Origin: Diplodia intermedia
Taxonomy: Eukaryota; Ascomycota; Dothideomycetes; Botryosphaeriales; Botryosphaeriaceae
Direction of reading: 5' to 3'
Assembly: GCA_021495925.1 (NCBI GenBank)
Contig: JAKEKT010000065.1
Span: 124,001-188,000, forward strand
DNA: 64,000 nucleotides
Within the stretch, counting starts at the first letter, position 1. Each line of letters begins with the position of its first letter. Both the position numbers and the translations under genes were made by a program. Of the stretch, positions 11,642-20,722 are shown in pieces. The notes below the pieces were generated by a model. The model saw only the letters and a program-made list of their open reading frames with translations. It had not been told where the DNA came from and did no database searches.

Positions 11642-13433
11642 ATGTCGTCTCTCCGCTACACCTGCCGGGCCTCGCGCGCCCTGCTGGCGACCGCTGCTCG
11701 CCGGCCAGTCCTCCAGAGATGCCTGCGGCCTCAAGTGGCCCGGGGCTACGCCGTCTCTTTGGACGACCAGCACAAGGTGCGCCGCCGTCTTCCAATTCCG
11801 TCGCGCGCCAATGAAGCTAATCTGTTCCCAGCTCCTCTCCTCAAACCTTGCCCAAGCCGACCCCGTCGTGTACGATATTGTAGAGAAGGTAATTGCGCCA
11901 ACGCACCCTGCCCGCTTGTCCGGCACATTGCTAACCTGCCGATGAAACTTGCAGGAGAAACGGCGGCAAAAGCACTTCATTAACCTGATTCCCTCGGAGA
12001 ACTTCACCTCCCAGGCCGTCCTCGATGCTCTAGGGAGTGTTATGCAGAGTACGCATGTCGAGCCCTCTCGCCGGAGCGAATACTGAGCCGAATTGCAGAC
12101 AAGTACTCGGAGGGCTACCCGGGTGCGCGTTACTACGGAGGAAACGAGTTCATTGATGAGGCGGAGAGATTATGCCAGCTGCGTGCTCTGCAGGCCTTCG
12201 GCTTGAAGGAGAGCGAATGGGGCGTGAATGTCCAGCGTACGTTGCTTGCGACCCTGGTACCTGACATTTGACTCATTCGTTGCAGCTCTCTCCGGCTCGC
12301 CCGCCAACCTTTACGCGTACTCGGCCCTCCTCAACGCCCACGACCGTATCATGGGCCTTGATCTGCCCCACGGCGGTCATCTCTCCCACGGCTACCAGAC
12401 TCCCACTAAGAAGATTTCGGCCATCTCGAAGTACTTTGAGACTCTCCCATACCGGCTGAACGAAAAGACCGGCCTGATCGACTATGACAAGCTGGAAGAA
12501 TTGGCTCTCCTTTACCGCCCGAAGATCATCGTTGCCGGCACCTCTGCCTACAGCAGACTGCTTGATTACGAGCGCTTCAGGGCAATTGCTGACAAGGTTG
12601 GCGCCTACCTGCTTGCCGATATGGCCCACATTTCTGGCCTTGTTGCGGCTGGTGTTATTCCTTCTCCTTTCAACGACTCCGACGTTGTGACCACCACCAC
12701 CCACAAGTCGCTCCGTGGACCGCGTGGTGCCATGATCTTCTACCGCAAGGGCACCCGTCGTGTAGACAAGAAGGGCAATGAGGAGAAATGGGACTTGGAG
12801 GAGAAGATCAACGCGTCGGTCTTCCCCGGCCACCAGGGCGGTCCCCACAACCACACCATCACTGCGCTCGCTGTTGCTCTTCAACAAGCTCAGTCCAGCG
12901 AATTCAAGAACTACCAGAGGCAAGTCCTTTCCAACGCCAAGGCCCTGGCCGATAGGCTAGGCAACTCGAAGGACAAGGGTGGCCTTGGCTACAACATCGT
13001 CTCTGGAGGTACCGACAACCACTTGGTCCTAGTCGACTTGAAGGACCGTGGTGTTGACGGCGCCCGTGTCGAGCGTGTCCTCGAACTGGTTGGAGTTGCC
13101 AGCAACAAAAACACGGTTCCGGGCGACAAATCGGCATTGAAGCCTGGCGGTCTCCGTATGGGTACCCCGGCCATGACGACTCGCGGTTTCACTCCCGAAG
13201 ACTTTGTCCGCGTGGCCGACATTGTGCACCGCGCGGTGACAATCACGCAGAAGTTGGACAAGGCGGCCAAGGAAGCAGCGGAATCCAAGGGCAGGAAGAA
13301 CCCTGGCAGCGTCAACGCATTCAGGGAATACGTTGGTGAGGGTGAGAATGTGACTGATATCATCCAGCTGAGGAAGGAGGTGGAGGATTGGGTTGGTACT
13401 TTCAGCCTTCCCTGGATCAAGAACGGCTCGTGA
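11642..13433 (+). CDS. Serine hydroxymethyltransferase, mitochondrial form
   Basis: Five exons (11642-11776, 11832-11888, 11955-12048, 12099-12236, 12286-13433) give 523 aa, the usual length for the mitochondrial enzyme. The introns are 49-66 nt, and the phases join conserved text such as NLIPSENFTSQAVLDALGS and GVNVQ-PLSGSPANLYAYS. The first ~35 residues are Arg-rich, nearly free of acidic residues and look like a presequence. The PLP lysine is K282 in VTTTTHKSLRGPRG. The enzyme interconverts serine plus tetrahydrofolate with glycine plus 5,10-methylene-tetrahydrofolate, feeding mitochondrial one-carbon metabolism. The other in-frame ATG at 12228 lies inside intron 4 and is not a start. A fold-back repeat begins 68 nt after the stop. 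Confidence 0.95.
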
Positions 13434-13500
13434 ATGCATATAGCGCAGTAATGGAGAAGCGACGGTAACATTTGGTCAGTAAATACTACTTCATTCATCG

Positions 13501-13584
13501 ATGGGGAGTTGAAGCATGCGTCTGGACGTAGTAGTCGTGCTTAAAGTCGTACTGCGCGTCCAAGCGCATGCTTCAGCTCCCCAT
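13501..13584. repeat. Inverted repeat with 28-nt arms differing only by C/T
   Basis: Arms 13501-13528 and 13557-13584 match at 25 of 28 positions; all three differences are T versus C when the arms are compared in the same sense. The 28-nt spacer also shows weak self-complementarity. The element begins 68 nt after the SHMT stop codon and would form a long hairpin in the 3' untranslated RNA. Confidence 0.8.
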
Positions 13585-14178
13585 GCTTTCCACGTCGTGT
13601 CTCATGCTTTCGCACGTCACCCTACTATGCTTAGAGATGCTCACCTATGGCCTAGTTTAGATTCGTCGCAAATCGCTAACACAGACTTGACCGAGATGCT
13701 CAAGCACCAGTCTCTTTACGCCAGCGATTCCTTGCTCGGCAGACCACATGCGCTGGGGCAAGCGAGGGGCTGTCAACAATCTCTTGTGGAGCATCTGCAA
13801 GGGAAGTGCCACTACTCGACTGGAGTTGGGGCCAATCCGAGGCCGGTTTCCCTTGCGCGCTGACGCAGGGGCCTTCTCGCTGCTGTACAACCTTAACACG
13901 ACTTTATCTCATCTTTTCTCCTACTCGCTAGAGCCCCAAGCAGATTACAATTCAGGCGGGCGGCAGTTGCCCTCATATCACGACTAACTGTGCTGGGCTA
14001 CACAAGCAATGGCCGTGGTTAGGTTACCCAAAAAAAATAAAAAAAAAATAAAAAAGCGACCACCGTAGCCCCCGCGTTCTCCGCCGATTGGCACGGGAAA
14101 GCTCCCGACTTTCCACTTGCCTGATATGGGTGGGCAGCCGATCCTCTCGCCCACTCACCGATAAGCCGCTCCGGAAAA

Positions 14179-14198
14179 GCTGTCGACCTATCGACAGC
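14179..14198. repeat. Perfect 8-bp hairpin with 4-nt loop
   Basis: GCTGTCGA followed by ccta and TCGACAGC. It is short, perfectly paired and G/C-balanced. It lies between the ends of two convergent genes, so a role in transcript ends is possible but not shown. Confidence 0.5.
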
Positions 14199-14316
14199 CG
14201 CCTGCACTGAAGGCCTGGCCAATGACCTTGCTTTCTTATCTTGCCCCGGTAGGCACTGTTGACGGCACCGGGACCGACGGTTCCAAAATGCAAACACAAC
14301 TGGATGAAGTACCATT

Positions 14317-14357
14317 GTATGCAAGACCGAAGGTCTAGACCGCTAAACCAAGAACCT
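14317..14357 (-). pseudogene. tRNA-Ala(UGC)-like 5' half (truncated)
   Basis: Read on the minus strand, this stretch has an acceptor-like AGGTTCT, then T8 G9, a D arm GTTT-loop-AGAC with the box A form TGGTTTAGCGG, and a TCGGT stem leading to the loop CTTGCAT with anticodon TGC. After that the sequence diverges: no matching 3' anticodon stem, T arm (GGTTCGANTCC) or acceptor partner follows. It is either a tRNA relic or chance similarity. Confidence 0.35.
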
Positions 14358-14483
14358 ATTCAGGAGCAATGCACCTCCAACCACGAATCCCTTAACCACG
14401 CATCATAAGCGCAGCACCCTAACGCCCCCAGAAATAATGGTCACGCATTTGGTTTGTCCGGCCGTTCTTCAAATTCAACACCA

Positions 14484-15533
14484 TTATTGTTCCTGGCTGC
14501 GTTCAGCGAGCCTGGCCAGCCTCTGTTTTCTGATGTACGCTGCCGGGTCGCGCGACATGTCAACCGCGTCCATTGCTCTCGCTACTTCAGCCGCTGGGTC
14601 CATGATGGTGGATGATGCGTCGTCGCCTTGCTCTTGCGACTTCTGAGCAACCCTCTCGGACAACAATGTCGCCGGGCGTGTTGGCTCTGATACGTCGTCC
14701 TCGACCGTTGGCGGCTGATGGTAAGCGCTGCGTTGAGCAGGCGCGTGATATGCATGCTGCTCAGGCACCGGAGGGTCGAAGTCCGCGTATGGGCCCTGAC
14801 TTCCCAATTCCTGCAATGCCTGACCTTGTCCGGAAGAGGTGGTGGCCTCCGGGGTGCTGTGCCCAGACTGAGCAGTCATGCTCTCGCTGCGTTTCGCACC
14901 GCCGTCAGGAACAACATCCTGTCCTGCCCAATTTCCAGCCGTCTCCCCGTGCCTCACCTCGTCCCTCCCACCCTGCCCACCACCGCCATCATCCTCACAA
15001 CCAGCACCACCACCACCTCCCCTTCCCTGCTCGTCCCACTGCCCCATCCGCCTCAGCACCTCCGCCCGCCACGTCGCCACACTCCGCCTCAACACCTCCC
15101 TCTCCTCCCTCCCCTCCTCCTCCTCCGACCTCGCCCGCTCCCCCTCCGCCTCGGCCGCCGACTCGTGCATCGCCCGCGCCAGCGCCGCGCGCTCCGCATC
15201 CGCGTACTCGCGCAAGCTGTCCGCCGCCACGCGCCGCACGTCGTCGTCCGCATCGAGCTCCGCGAACTCGCGCGCGCTCTGCTCCGCCGCGCGCCGCACG
15301 TCGGCCTCCTCGTCTCGCTCCCGCTCGAGCAGGCTGCGCTCCAGCGCCTCGCGCAGCTGTCTGTCCTCTTCGTTTTCGGTTGCCTCGCCGGCGTTGTTGT
15401 TGGTCGCAGGGGTGAGCGAGCCGGATGAGGAGGGGTGAGTCTTGTCATCATCGCCGCCGCCGCCGCCGCGCAAGTGACCCGTTCTGGGCGAGTGCGTACC
15501 GGAGGAGCTGGAAGTGTCGTCGTCGCGGTGCCT

Positions 15534-15566
<33 letters not shown>

Positions 15567-15973
15567 TCCGTGAAGAGCACCCATCCCAGCCGAGGAGCGG
15601 CACGGGAGCCGGGGAGACGGCGAGGAGCAGGGGTGGAAGCCCGGCATCGAGGGGTGCGGGCTGCGACGACGACGACGACGACGTGCGGCCGTGGTGGTGG
15701 GCGCGGGCCGTCGAGGCTGCTCGCGCCTGGATCCGGCCGGTGGGGGGCGCTCCACGCGCACGAAGTCTGCCTCCCCTTCGTTCTCGCTCGGCTCCGTGCC
15801 GGAGTTGTATGGGTTGTCTTGGTGGCGGTGATGATGGCGATGATGATGATGATTGTGGTGGTGGTGGTGGCGGTCTTCCCGTTCGTCTTCCGCTATGGGC
15901 ACGAGGGGACCGCGGACTGGGCGTGTCCTACTGCTCCGCTGCTGCTGTTGCTGCTGCTGCTGTTGCTGCTGCT

Positions 15974-16007
<34 letters not shown>

Positions 16008-16613
16008 CTGTTGTTGTTCTCTTCGAAACCACGTCGGTTCCCATCCGCCGTTGCCTGCGTGTTGTACTTCTTCGCCATAAACATCATGGCCGCTGGGGTA
16101 TTGGTACTCGTCGCGCGACGGTCGCGGTGCGAACGTGTCGATGAGCGAGCGGTCTATGTGCACGCCGGGGACGCCGGTGGGTATGGCGGGGCCGGCGTAC
16201 GGGATCTGCTCGTGCGTGTGTTCGCCCGTGCCGAGGTACGGCGGGTTCACGGGCGCGGGCAGCAGCGAAGGTGGGTGCGGTATGTAGGGCGGTGGGTAGT
16301 TGGGAGTCGTCGGCTGCCGGCCGAAGAGGAGGCGCTGGTTGTTGAGGGTGGCAGGGTCGATGTCGTAGTCGTCCTCGTGGTCACCAGCGCCGCTGTCATA
16401 GTTGGAGTTGTAAGCGGCGTTGTGAGCGTAGAAGCAGGATTGGCAAGCGGCGCCTGGGAGGTGGTGCTCGTAGAAGCCGTGGCGTGGCGGACCTGGGGCG
16501 CAGACGGGCGCTCTTAAGAGGTAGGCGCTGTAGCACTGCTCGGTGCGCGTTTGGCGGGTGATGTGCTCAGGCTGGCAGGTGTGGTGAACGACTGTTAGGA
16601 TTGTGCGGCACAT
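14484..16613 (-). CDS. Low-complexity protein with tandem UIM-like motifs and Q26
   Basis: One exon, 709 residues, no known family by eye. The N-terminus (MCRTILTVVHHTC, then further Cys residues up to about residue 65) is Cys/His-rich and may bind metal. A Pro/Tyr-rich part follows, then Q26 (codons 15939-16016, mixed CAG/CAA), a His-rich block, Arg- and Gly-runs, and a helical acidic region. That region carries four ubiquitin-interacting-motif-like repeats: EDRQLREALERSLLERE, EADVRRAAEQSAREFAE, DDDVRRVAADSLREYAD and AERAALARAMHESAAEAE. Each has the acidic lead, central Ala or Val, and Ser four residues on. The ending RKQRLARLAERSQEQ is basic/helical. UIMs bind ubiquitin on other proteins, so an adaptor role is possible; this is inference from motifs only. 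The start is the only upstream ATG. Confidence 0.7.
15939..16016 (-). repeat. CAG/CAA repeat encoding 26 consecutive Gln
   Basis: Exactly 26 in-frame glutamine codons, a mix of CAG and CAA, inside the UIM-like gene. The interruptions by CAA make it less prone to slippage than a pure CAG array, but length variation between strains is still likely. Confidence 0.95.
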
Positions 16614-18483
16614 TGTGGTCGTCGTGTTTGGGGAGGAATGGAGGGTTTGGCTGAAAGGGTTGGTAGAGGCTCAGGTCAGTTGGCGACGATGTGGGAAGAC
16701 TTTTGTGTCTTGGGCGCCAGTGAAGAAGTGGATTTGTTTGTCGGTCGAGGGTGCGTGCGAAGAGGAAGGAGCCGGAGCTGAGTGGGGAATTTTGAAGTGA
16801 AGATAGAATGGGTTGAAGGTGATGGACTCTGGGATGCTCGTGTCCGCACATAACACATGCATATGCCCATTACCGTTGTATGATTGACCTGTCACCCAGA
16901 GACAACGCTTCAGCTCCGCTGTTGTCTCATGCCGGTGCGCTGGCAAGCGGTAGGCGCGACACGCCCTCAAAGTGGCACTCACAGATGATTTGGTGCCATG
17001 TCTTCCCCATAAAAATCTTGGAATCGTCAAACGCGGGAACTTTGCGCATCTCGACTACTATTCTGGAGCTCTCGATCTCAACTTATTACCAGGTGCATGC
17101 CACAAGGGGGTTGGCTAAGTTGCGAAACATGCACGCGGCGCTCACTCTACGACTTCCTATGGTCACGATCCAGATTCCAAATTCAGAGCAGGACCAACAA
17201 CAACAAAAGACACATTGAGCGCCGATGTAGAAAACGCTCCTCGAGAACCGTCTGGTTCTTTCTTGTTGCGCCCATATAATTGCACCCCAACCTCATCTGG
17301 GGCGGTGGCTTCGTACACACAGCCACCCCGACCTGGGTGAGTTGGAACAAGCTCGGCAACTCACCCGGGGAATTGGTCCCTGTTTGGCAGCTGATTAGAT
17401 AAGTACCAGGATGCCTCTCTCCGGGTTCTCTGCATTTTCGCTTAGCTCATGACGGCTGCTCCCGTTGACGCCACGCTCCCTACCTACGCATGCAGCAAGA
17501 CGACGTCACCACTCCATTGCTGGTCGAGCACTTAGGTTACCACGTGTTTAGTACTCCTGCGTAATCAAATGCATCATGCCCAGGCCGTATTGACCCACGA
17601 CCAATGCGAACTCCAAGATCCAGCCATGTAAGCCATTGCCGATGTTGAGCCTCATTACGATCAACCAGAAAAGCCACCGAGTGCATGTCTGGACGAGCCA
17701 GGTTTCTCGTTTCCCAGAGATTAGGCCCCCGGGATCGACTTACGGCGGGTGAGAGAAGTTATATTAATGACGAAAGCATTGAACTGAATCAAGGCCGACT
17801 AGGCGCAAGAGACGATGGCCAGAGGAAGAAACATTTCCAAAGAGCTCATCATTCATCAATGAATCGAAGCAACTGAAACATGTACGCAACCGCACCGAGC
17901 CATCACCGACAAGGTTGAGATGCGCTGTATCTCCGTCGTCTATTGCGGAGGCTGCCATGATGTACGCAGGGAAAAACTTGGTTAGATCTCGATCCGGATT
18001 CTTCCGTGATAACTGTCAGAGTGGGTTCTAATGTTCTTCGCATCCGTACCGGAGCGCTCACAGCAGTGGCAAAAGTCAAATACAAAGAATATAACTTGGA
18101 CCACATGAGCCTAGCGCATGACCTTTAATATCGTAAATGAGCGTGTTCTGGGTCCCGACTGGAAAAGAAAGACAGGAAATTGAGGCATGAGGCCGGTCGG
18201 TTGATGTGATGTAGCAAAAGCAGGAAGCAATCCAGACACAGGCAATCGCAACGTTGATATGAACATAGAGCATCCGTATCATCTGCGCAATGGTTTCACC
18301 TTGCCCAATCTTGATGCAACATCAAGCGAGCCGGGCCCGTGGCGTGCCGATACGTACGAAAAGGGGAGGAGAAGCACAAGCTTGTCGAAGAAGCAAAACT
18401 TGGGCCAACGAAAGGGCTCTGCGTCCGGAGGCGAGACGCCGTTGAGCAATCTACTCGGCGCAGTCAGCAGGACCCTGAGGGCT
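16614..18483. other. Intergenic region with paired hairpins
   Basis: 1.9 kb upstream of the UIM-like gene and downstream of the lyase gene, both on the minus strand. Two neighbouring inverted repeats lie at 17303-17366. No frame shows a recognisable domain; the part just after 16613 should contain the UIM-gene promoter. Confidence 0.55.
17303..17366. repeat. Two adjacent short inverted repeats
   Basis: The first pairs GGTGGCT (17304-17310) with AGCCACC (17321-17327). The second is a perfect 10-bp stem, GGGTGAGTTG at 17335-17344 with CAACTCACCC at 17357-17366. They sit 7 nt apart. Origin and role unknown. Confidence 0.6.
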
Positions 18484-19620
18484 TCATTCGCCTGGGACGT
18501 TGTACGGCCTTGCGCCTTCGGTGCAAAAAAGCACAAGCACGGACTCAGAGCCCAGGCCAAGTGCGCTCTTGATGGTGGAGTCACCGCTCATCAGCTTGCG
18601 CAGGGTTGCAAGTGGAGCGGCGCCGCAAGGCCCACCGGCAACTCCGCCCGCGTGTAGAGTTTGAACGGCCTCGTGGGTTTCCAAATCCGTTACCATCACA
18701 CTCGCATCGACGCCGTCACGAAGGACCGGCCAGGCCAGGGAGGAGACAGTCCCGCAGTTCATGCCGCACATGATTGTGTCTGCCGTCTCGATGGGTACAA
18801 TGGTGCCGGCCTTCAGACTGGTCTGCAGACACGCGGCTGTGGTCGGCTCCGTTGCTATAACGGTTGCCGAGGGCGTCTTGCTCTTGTAGTGCAGAGTAAC
18901 GGCCTGCGCCCAGGAGCCCACACCTACAGAGGCTATCGCGCACGTCGCAGGGCGACCCGTAAGCTCGATGACTTGGCGGTCCGCCTCTCGGAGCATCGTA
19001 TAATAGCCTTCGACTACCCAGGTGGGTATTTCCTCGTAGCCAGGCCATGACGTGTCCATGACCAGGAGGCCGTTGCTGTTCTCTGCTTCTTCTTGCGCAG
19101 CCCTGATGGACGCGTTGTAGTCGCCCTGCACCTCAGACACGTCGGCGCCCTCGCTTCTGATATTGTCGCGCGTGGCCTGGTCCATGTTCCGAGGGACAAA
19201 GACGCGTGCCGGCACGTCCAGGTACTTTGCCATGCGGGCCACGGCTCTGCCCCAATTGCCATCGGTGCAGGTGACGAAGCGGACGCCGCTGGCCCGCACC
19301 GCATCTCCAAGCTCTTCCAGCGGCACCGTGGGCGGCAGGTTTGCGTGTGCAGCGGCGGCCCGATAAACGGCCCAGGCGGCGCCCAGGATTTTGAAGGCGG
19401 GCAGGCCAAAACGGCGCGATTCGTCCTTGATCAGCACGTGGGCCAGTCCAAGCTCGCTGGCGACGTGCGGCAGAGACACAAGCGGCGTTTCACTGTACTC
19501 GGGCAGACGGCCATGGAACGCTTCGACCTGGACGGGGCCGGCGGCACCAGGTGACGTCCAGCTGCGAGCGGAGCGGTTCAGGTAGAGCCAATCGGCAGCA
19601 GGGGGGCTTTGCAAGGACAT
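18484..19620 (-). CDS. Diaminopropionate ammonia-lyase-like PLP enzyme
   Basis: A single exon of 378 residues, close to bacterial DpaL (about 400). It belongs to the fold-type II (tryptophan synthase beta) PLP family: the Schiff-base lysine is K77 in RFGLPAFKILGAAWA, which is characteristic of diaminopropionate ammonia-lyases, and the later glycine-rich stretches include SVGVGSWAQAV. DpaL enzymes cleave 2,3-diaminopropionate to pyruvate and ammonia and often also deaminate serine; which substrate the fungal protein uses is not known. Start placed at 19620 (MSLQSPPAADW), where homologous sequence begins; an in-frame ATG at 19752 would add 44 residues rich in Arg and Pro. It diverges from the RasGEF gene across about 1 kb. 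Confidence 0.85.
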   Translation of the reverse strand: MSLQSPPAADWLYLNRSARSWTSPGAAGPVQVEAFHGRLPEYSETPLVSLPHVASELGLAHVLIKDESRRFGLPAFKILGAAWAVYRAAAAHANLPPTVPLEELGDAVRASGVRFVTCTDGNWGRAVARMAKYLDVPARVFVPRNMDQATRDNIRSEGADVSEVQGDYNASIRAAQEEAENSNGLLVMDTSWPGYEEIPTWVVEGYYTMLREADRQVIELTGRPATCAIASVGVGSWAQAVTLHYKSKTPSATVIATEPTTAACLQTSLKAGTIVPIETADTIMCGMNCGTVSSLAWPVLRDGVDASVMVTDLETHEAVQTLHAGGVAGGPCGAAPLATLRKLMSGDSTIKSALGLGSESVLVLFCTEGARPYNVPGE

Positions 19621-20624
19621 GGCTGGTCGTCGTGCCCGAGGCAGTCTCGATGCGGGAACGGACAACGGCCGCCGGCCTGCGGGACGCTCTGAGGGGCGGC
19701 AGGCTGCGCGTTTTGGAAGCGGCGATCTGCACTCCCCCTTCTCGACGCCCAAACGCCTGTTCTAGCTCGCCCGCTTGGCGAGAGAGGCAGCGAGCGCGGA
19801 GATCTCGGGCAGCAGTGCTGCGGGCGGGGATCTCAGCGGGCTGGATTCGGCAGAGCAGCAGTGGTTCGCGCTAGGGGCGATCACGGTGGCGTCAGGAAGA
19901 AAGGCTTTGGAGGTGACGGCGGAAGGCTTCTCGAAGGCTGCGGCAAGCCTATCGGCGCCGTCGCCTCCACAACTCGGTCCCGGGGTTGGGCCCGGATGCA
20001 GCAGCTGGGCCGCGTCGCACCCATCGAGCCACGTGCGGCTGCGCGCGACGGCCGCGCAGCTTGGTGCGCTGGCAGCGCTCAGCAGTCGCGCAGCTGGAGG
20101 TGCTGGGCCGGTGCGAGATGGTTGCGGTGCTGGACGCAGGGAGGGCGCACGGACACGGTGCATGATGCGTCGACTGCGTTTGCAGGCCGGTAGCTTTGCA
20201 GGTGGCAGGCTCCCGCAGCGATTGGGCGGGCGGCGGGCTTGCCGGGGTGCAGGCAGGCTTCCTCCCCACGGCGGGCTCTCACGGCCAGCAGCAGCAGCCC
20301 GCAGGCCAGCAACGGCGGCGCACCATTGCCTCGCGCCGCGCGCGGGCTCAACGTCCGCGCATGAACGTCGGCCGGATCTGTCGCGCAGTGCTGCCAGCGT
20401 AATTGCTCAATTACCGACTGGGCCAGGGCACGGTTCGTATATCTCATCTCGCGCTGGGCAAGCCACCGAACCACGCTCAACCTGGTCCAGACTTCCTTGA
20501 CGTCGTCGGCCGTGCTTCTCTCTTCGCTCTCCCTCCTCGACCCTCAGACAACCTTCCGGCGACATGCGCGCCCGCTCAGCTCGTCGATAGCTGTCTCCGC
20601 TCCCCTCGGCCTGCTCCAGCATGA
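19621..20624. other. Divergent promoter region
   Basis: 1 kb between the lyase and RasGEF genes, very GC-rich with many gca/gcc triplets, which creates chance frames on both strands. No domain or RNA gene is recognisable. A short pyrimidine-rich stretch (20517-20540) lies about 100 nt before the RasGEF ATG. Confidence 0.55.
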
Positions 20625-20722
20625 ATGACGATGGCTACGTCTGCGCCAGCGCAGGACGCCGGCCCGCGGTGGCCGGGCCAACCAGCAGCAGCCCATATCC
20701 CAGCAGCGCAGAGGCCTCATAG
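20621..20722 (+). promoter_or_regulatory. Overlapping upstream reading frame at the RasGEF start
   Basis: An ATG at 20621 with A at -3 opens a 33-codon frame that ends at TAG 20720-20722, inside the main coding sequence. The main-frame ATGs follow at 20625 (weak context) and 20631 (A at -3, G at +4). Ribosomes starting at the first AUG would miss the main frame, so output would depend on leaky scanning. Confidence 0.4.

Larger units (their letters stand above)
13434..14483. other. Convergent intergenic region with hairpins and a tRNA-like fragment
   Basis: 1.05 kb between the stops of the SHMT gene and the UIM-like gene. It holds a strong inverted repeat (13501-13584), an A-rich tract near 14030-14056, a perfect 8-bp hairpin (14179-14198) and a tRNA 5'-half-like stretch on the minus strand (14317-14357). 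No coding frame is convincing. Confidence 0.6.

Noticed and set aside
15660..15690. Short-period repeats as a CRISPR-like array
   Set aside because: They are plain triplet microsatellites inside a coding exon of a eukaryote, without spacers.
15435..16517. 360-codon plus-strand frame with a poly-Leu run
   Set aside because: It is the antisense of the Gln/His repeats in the UIM-like gene; the Leu run is not a membrane protein.
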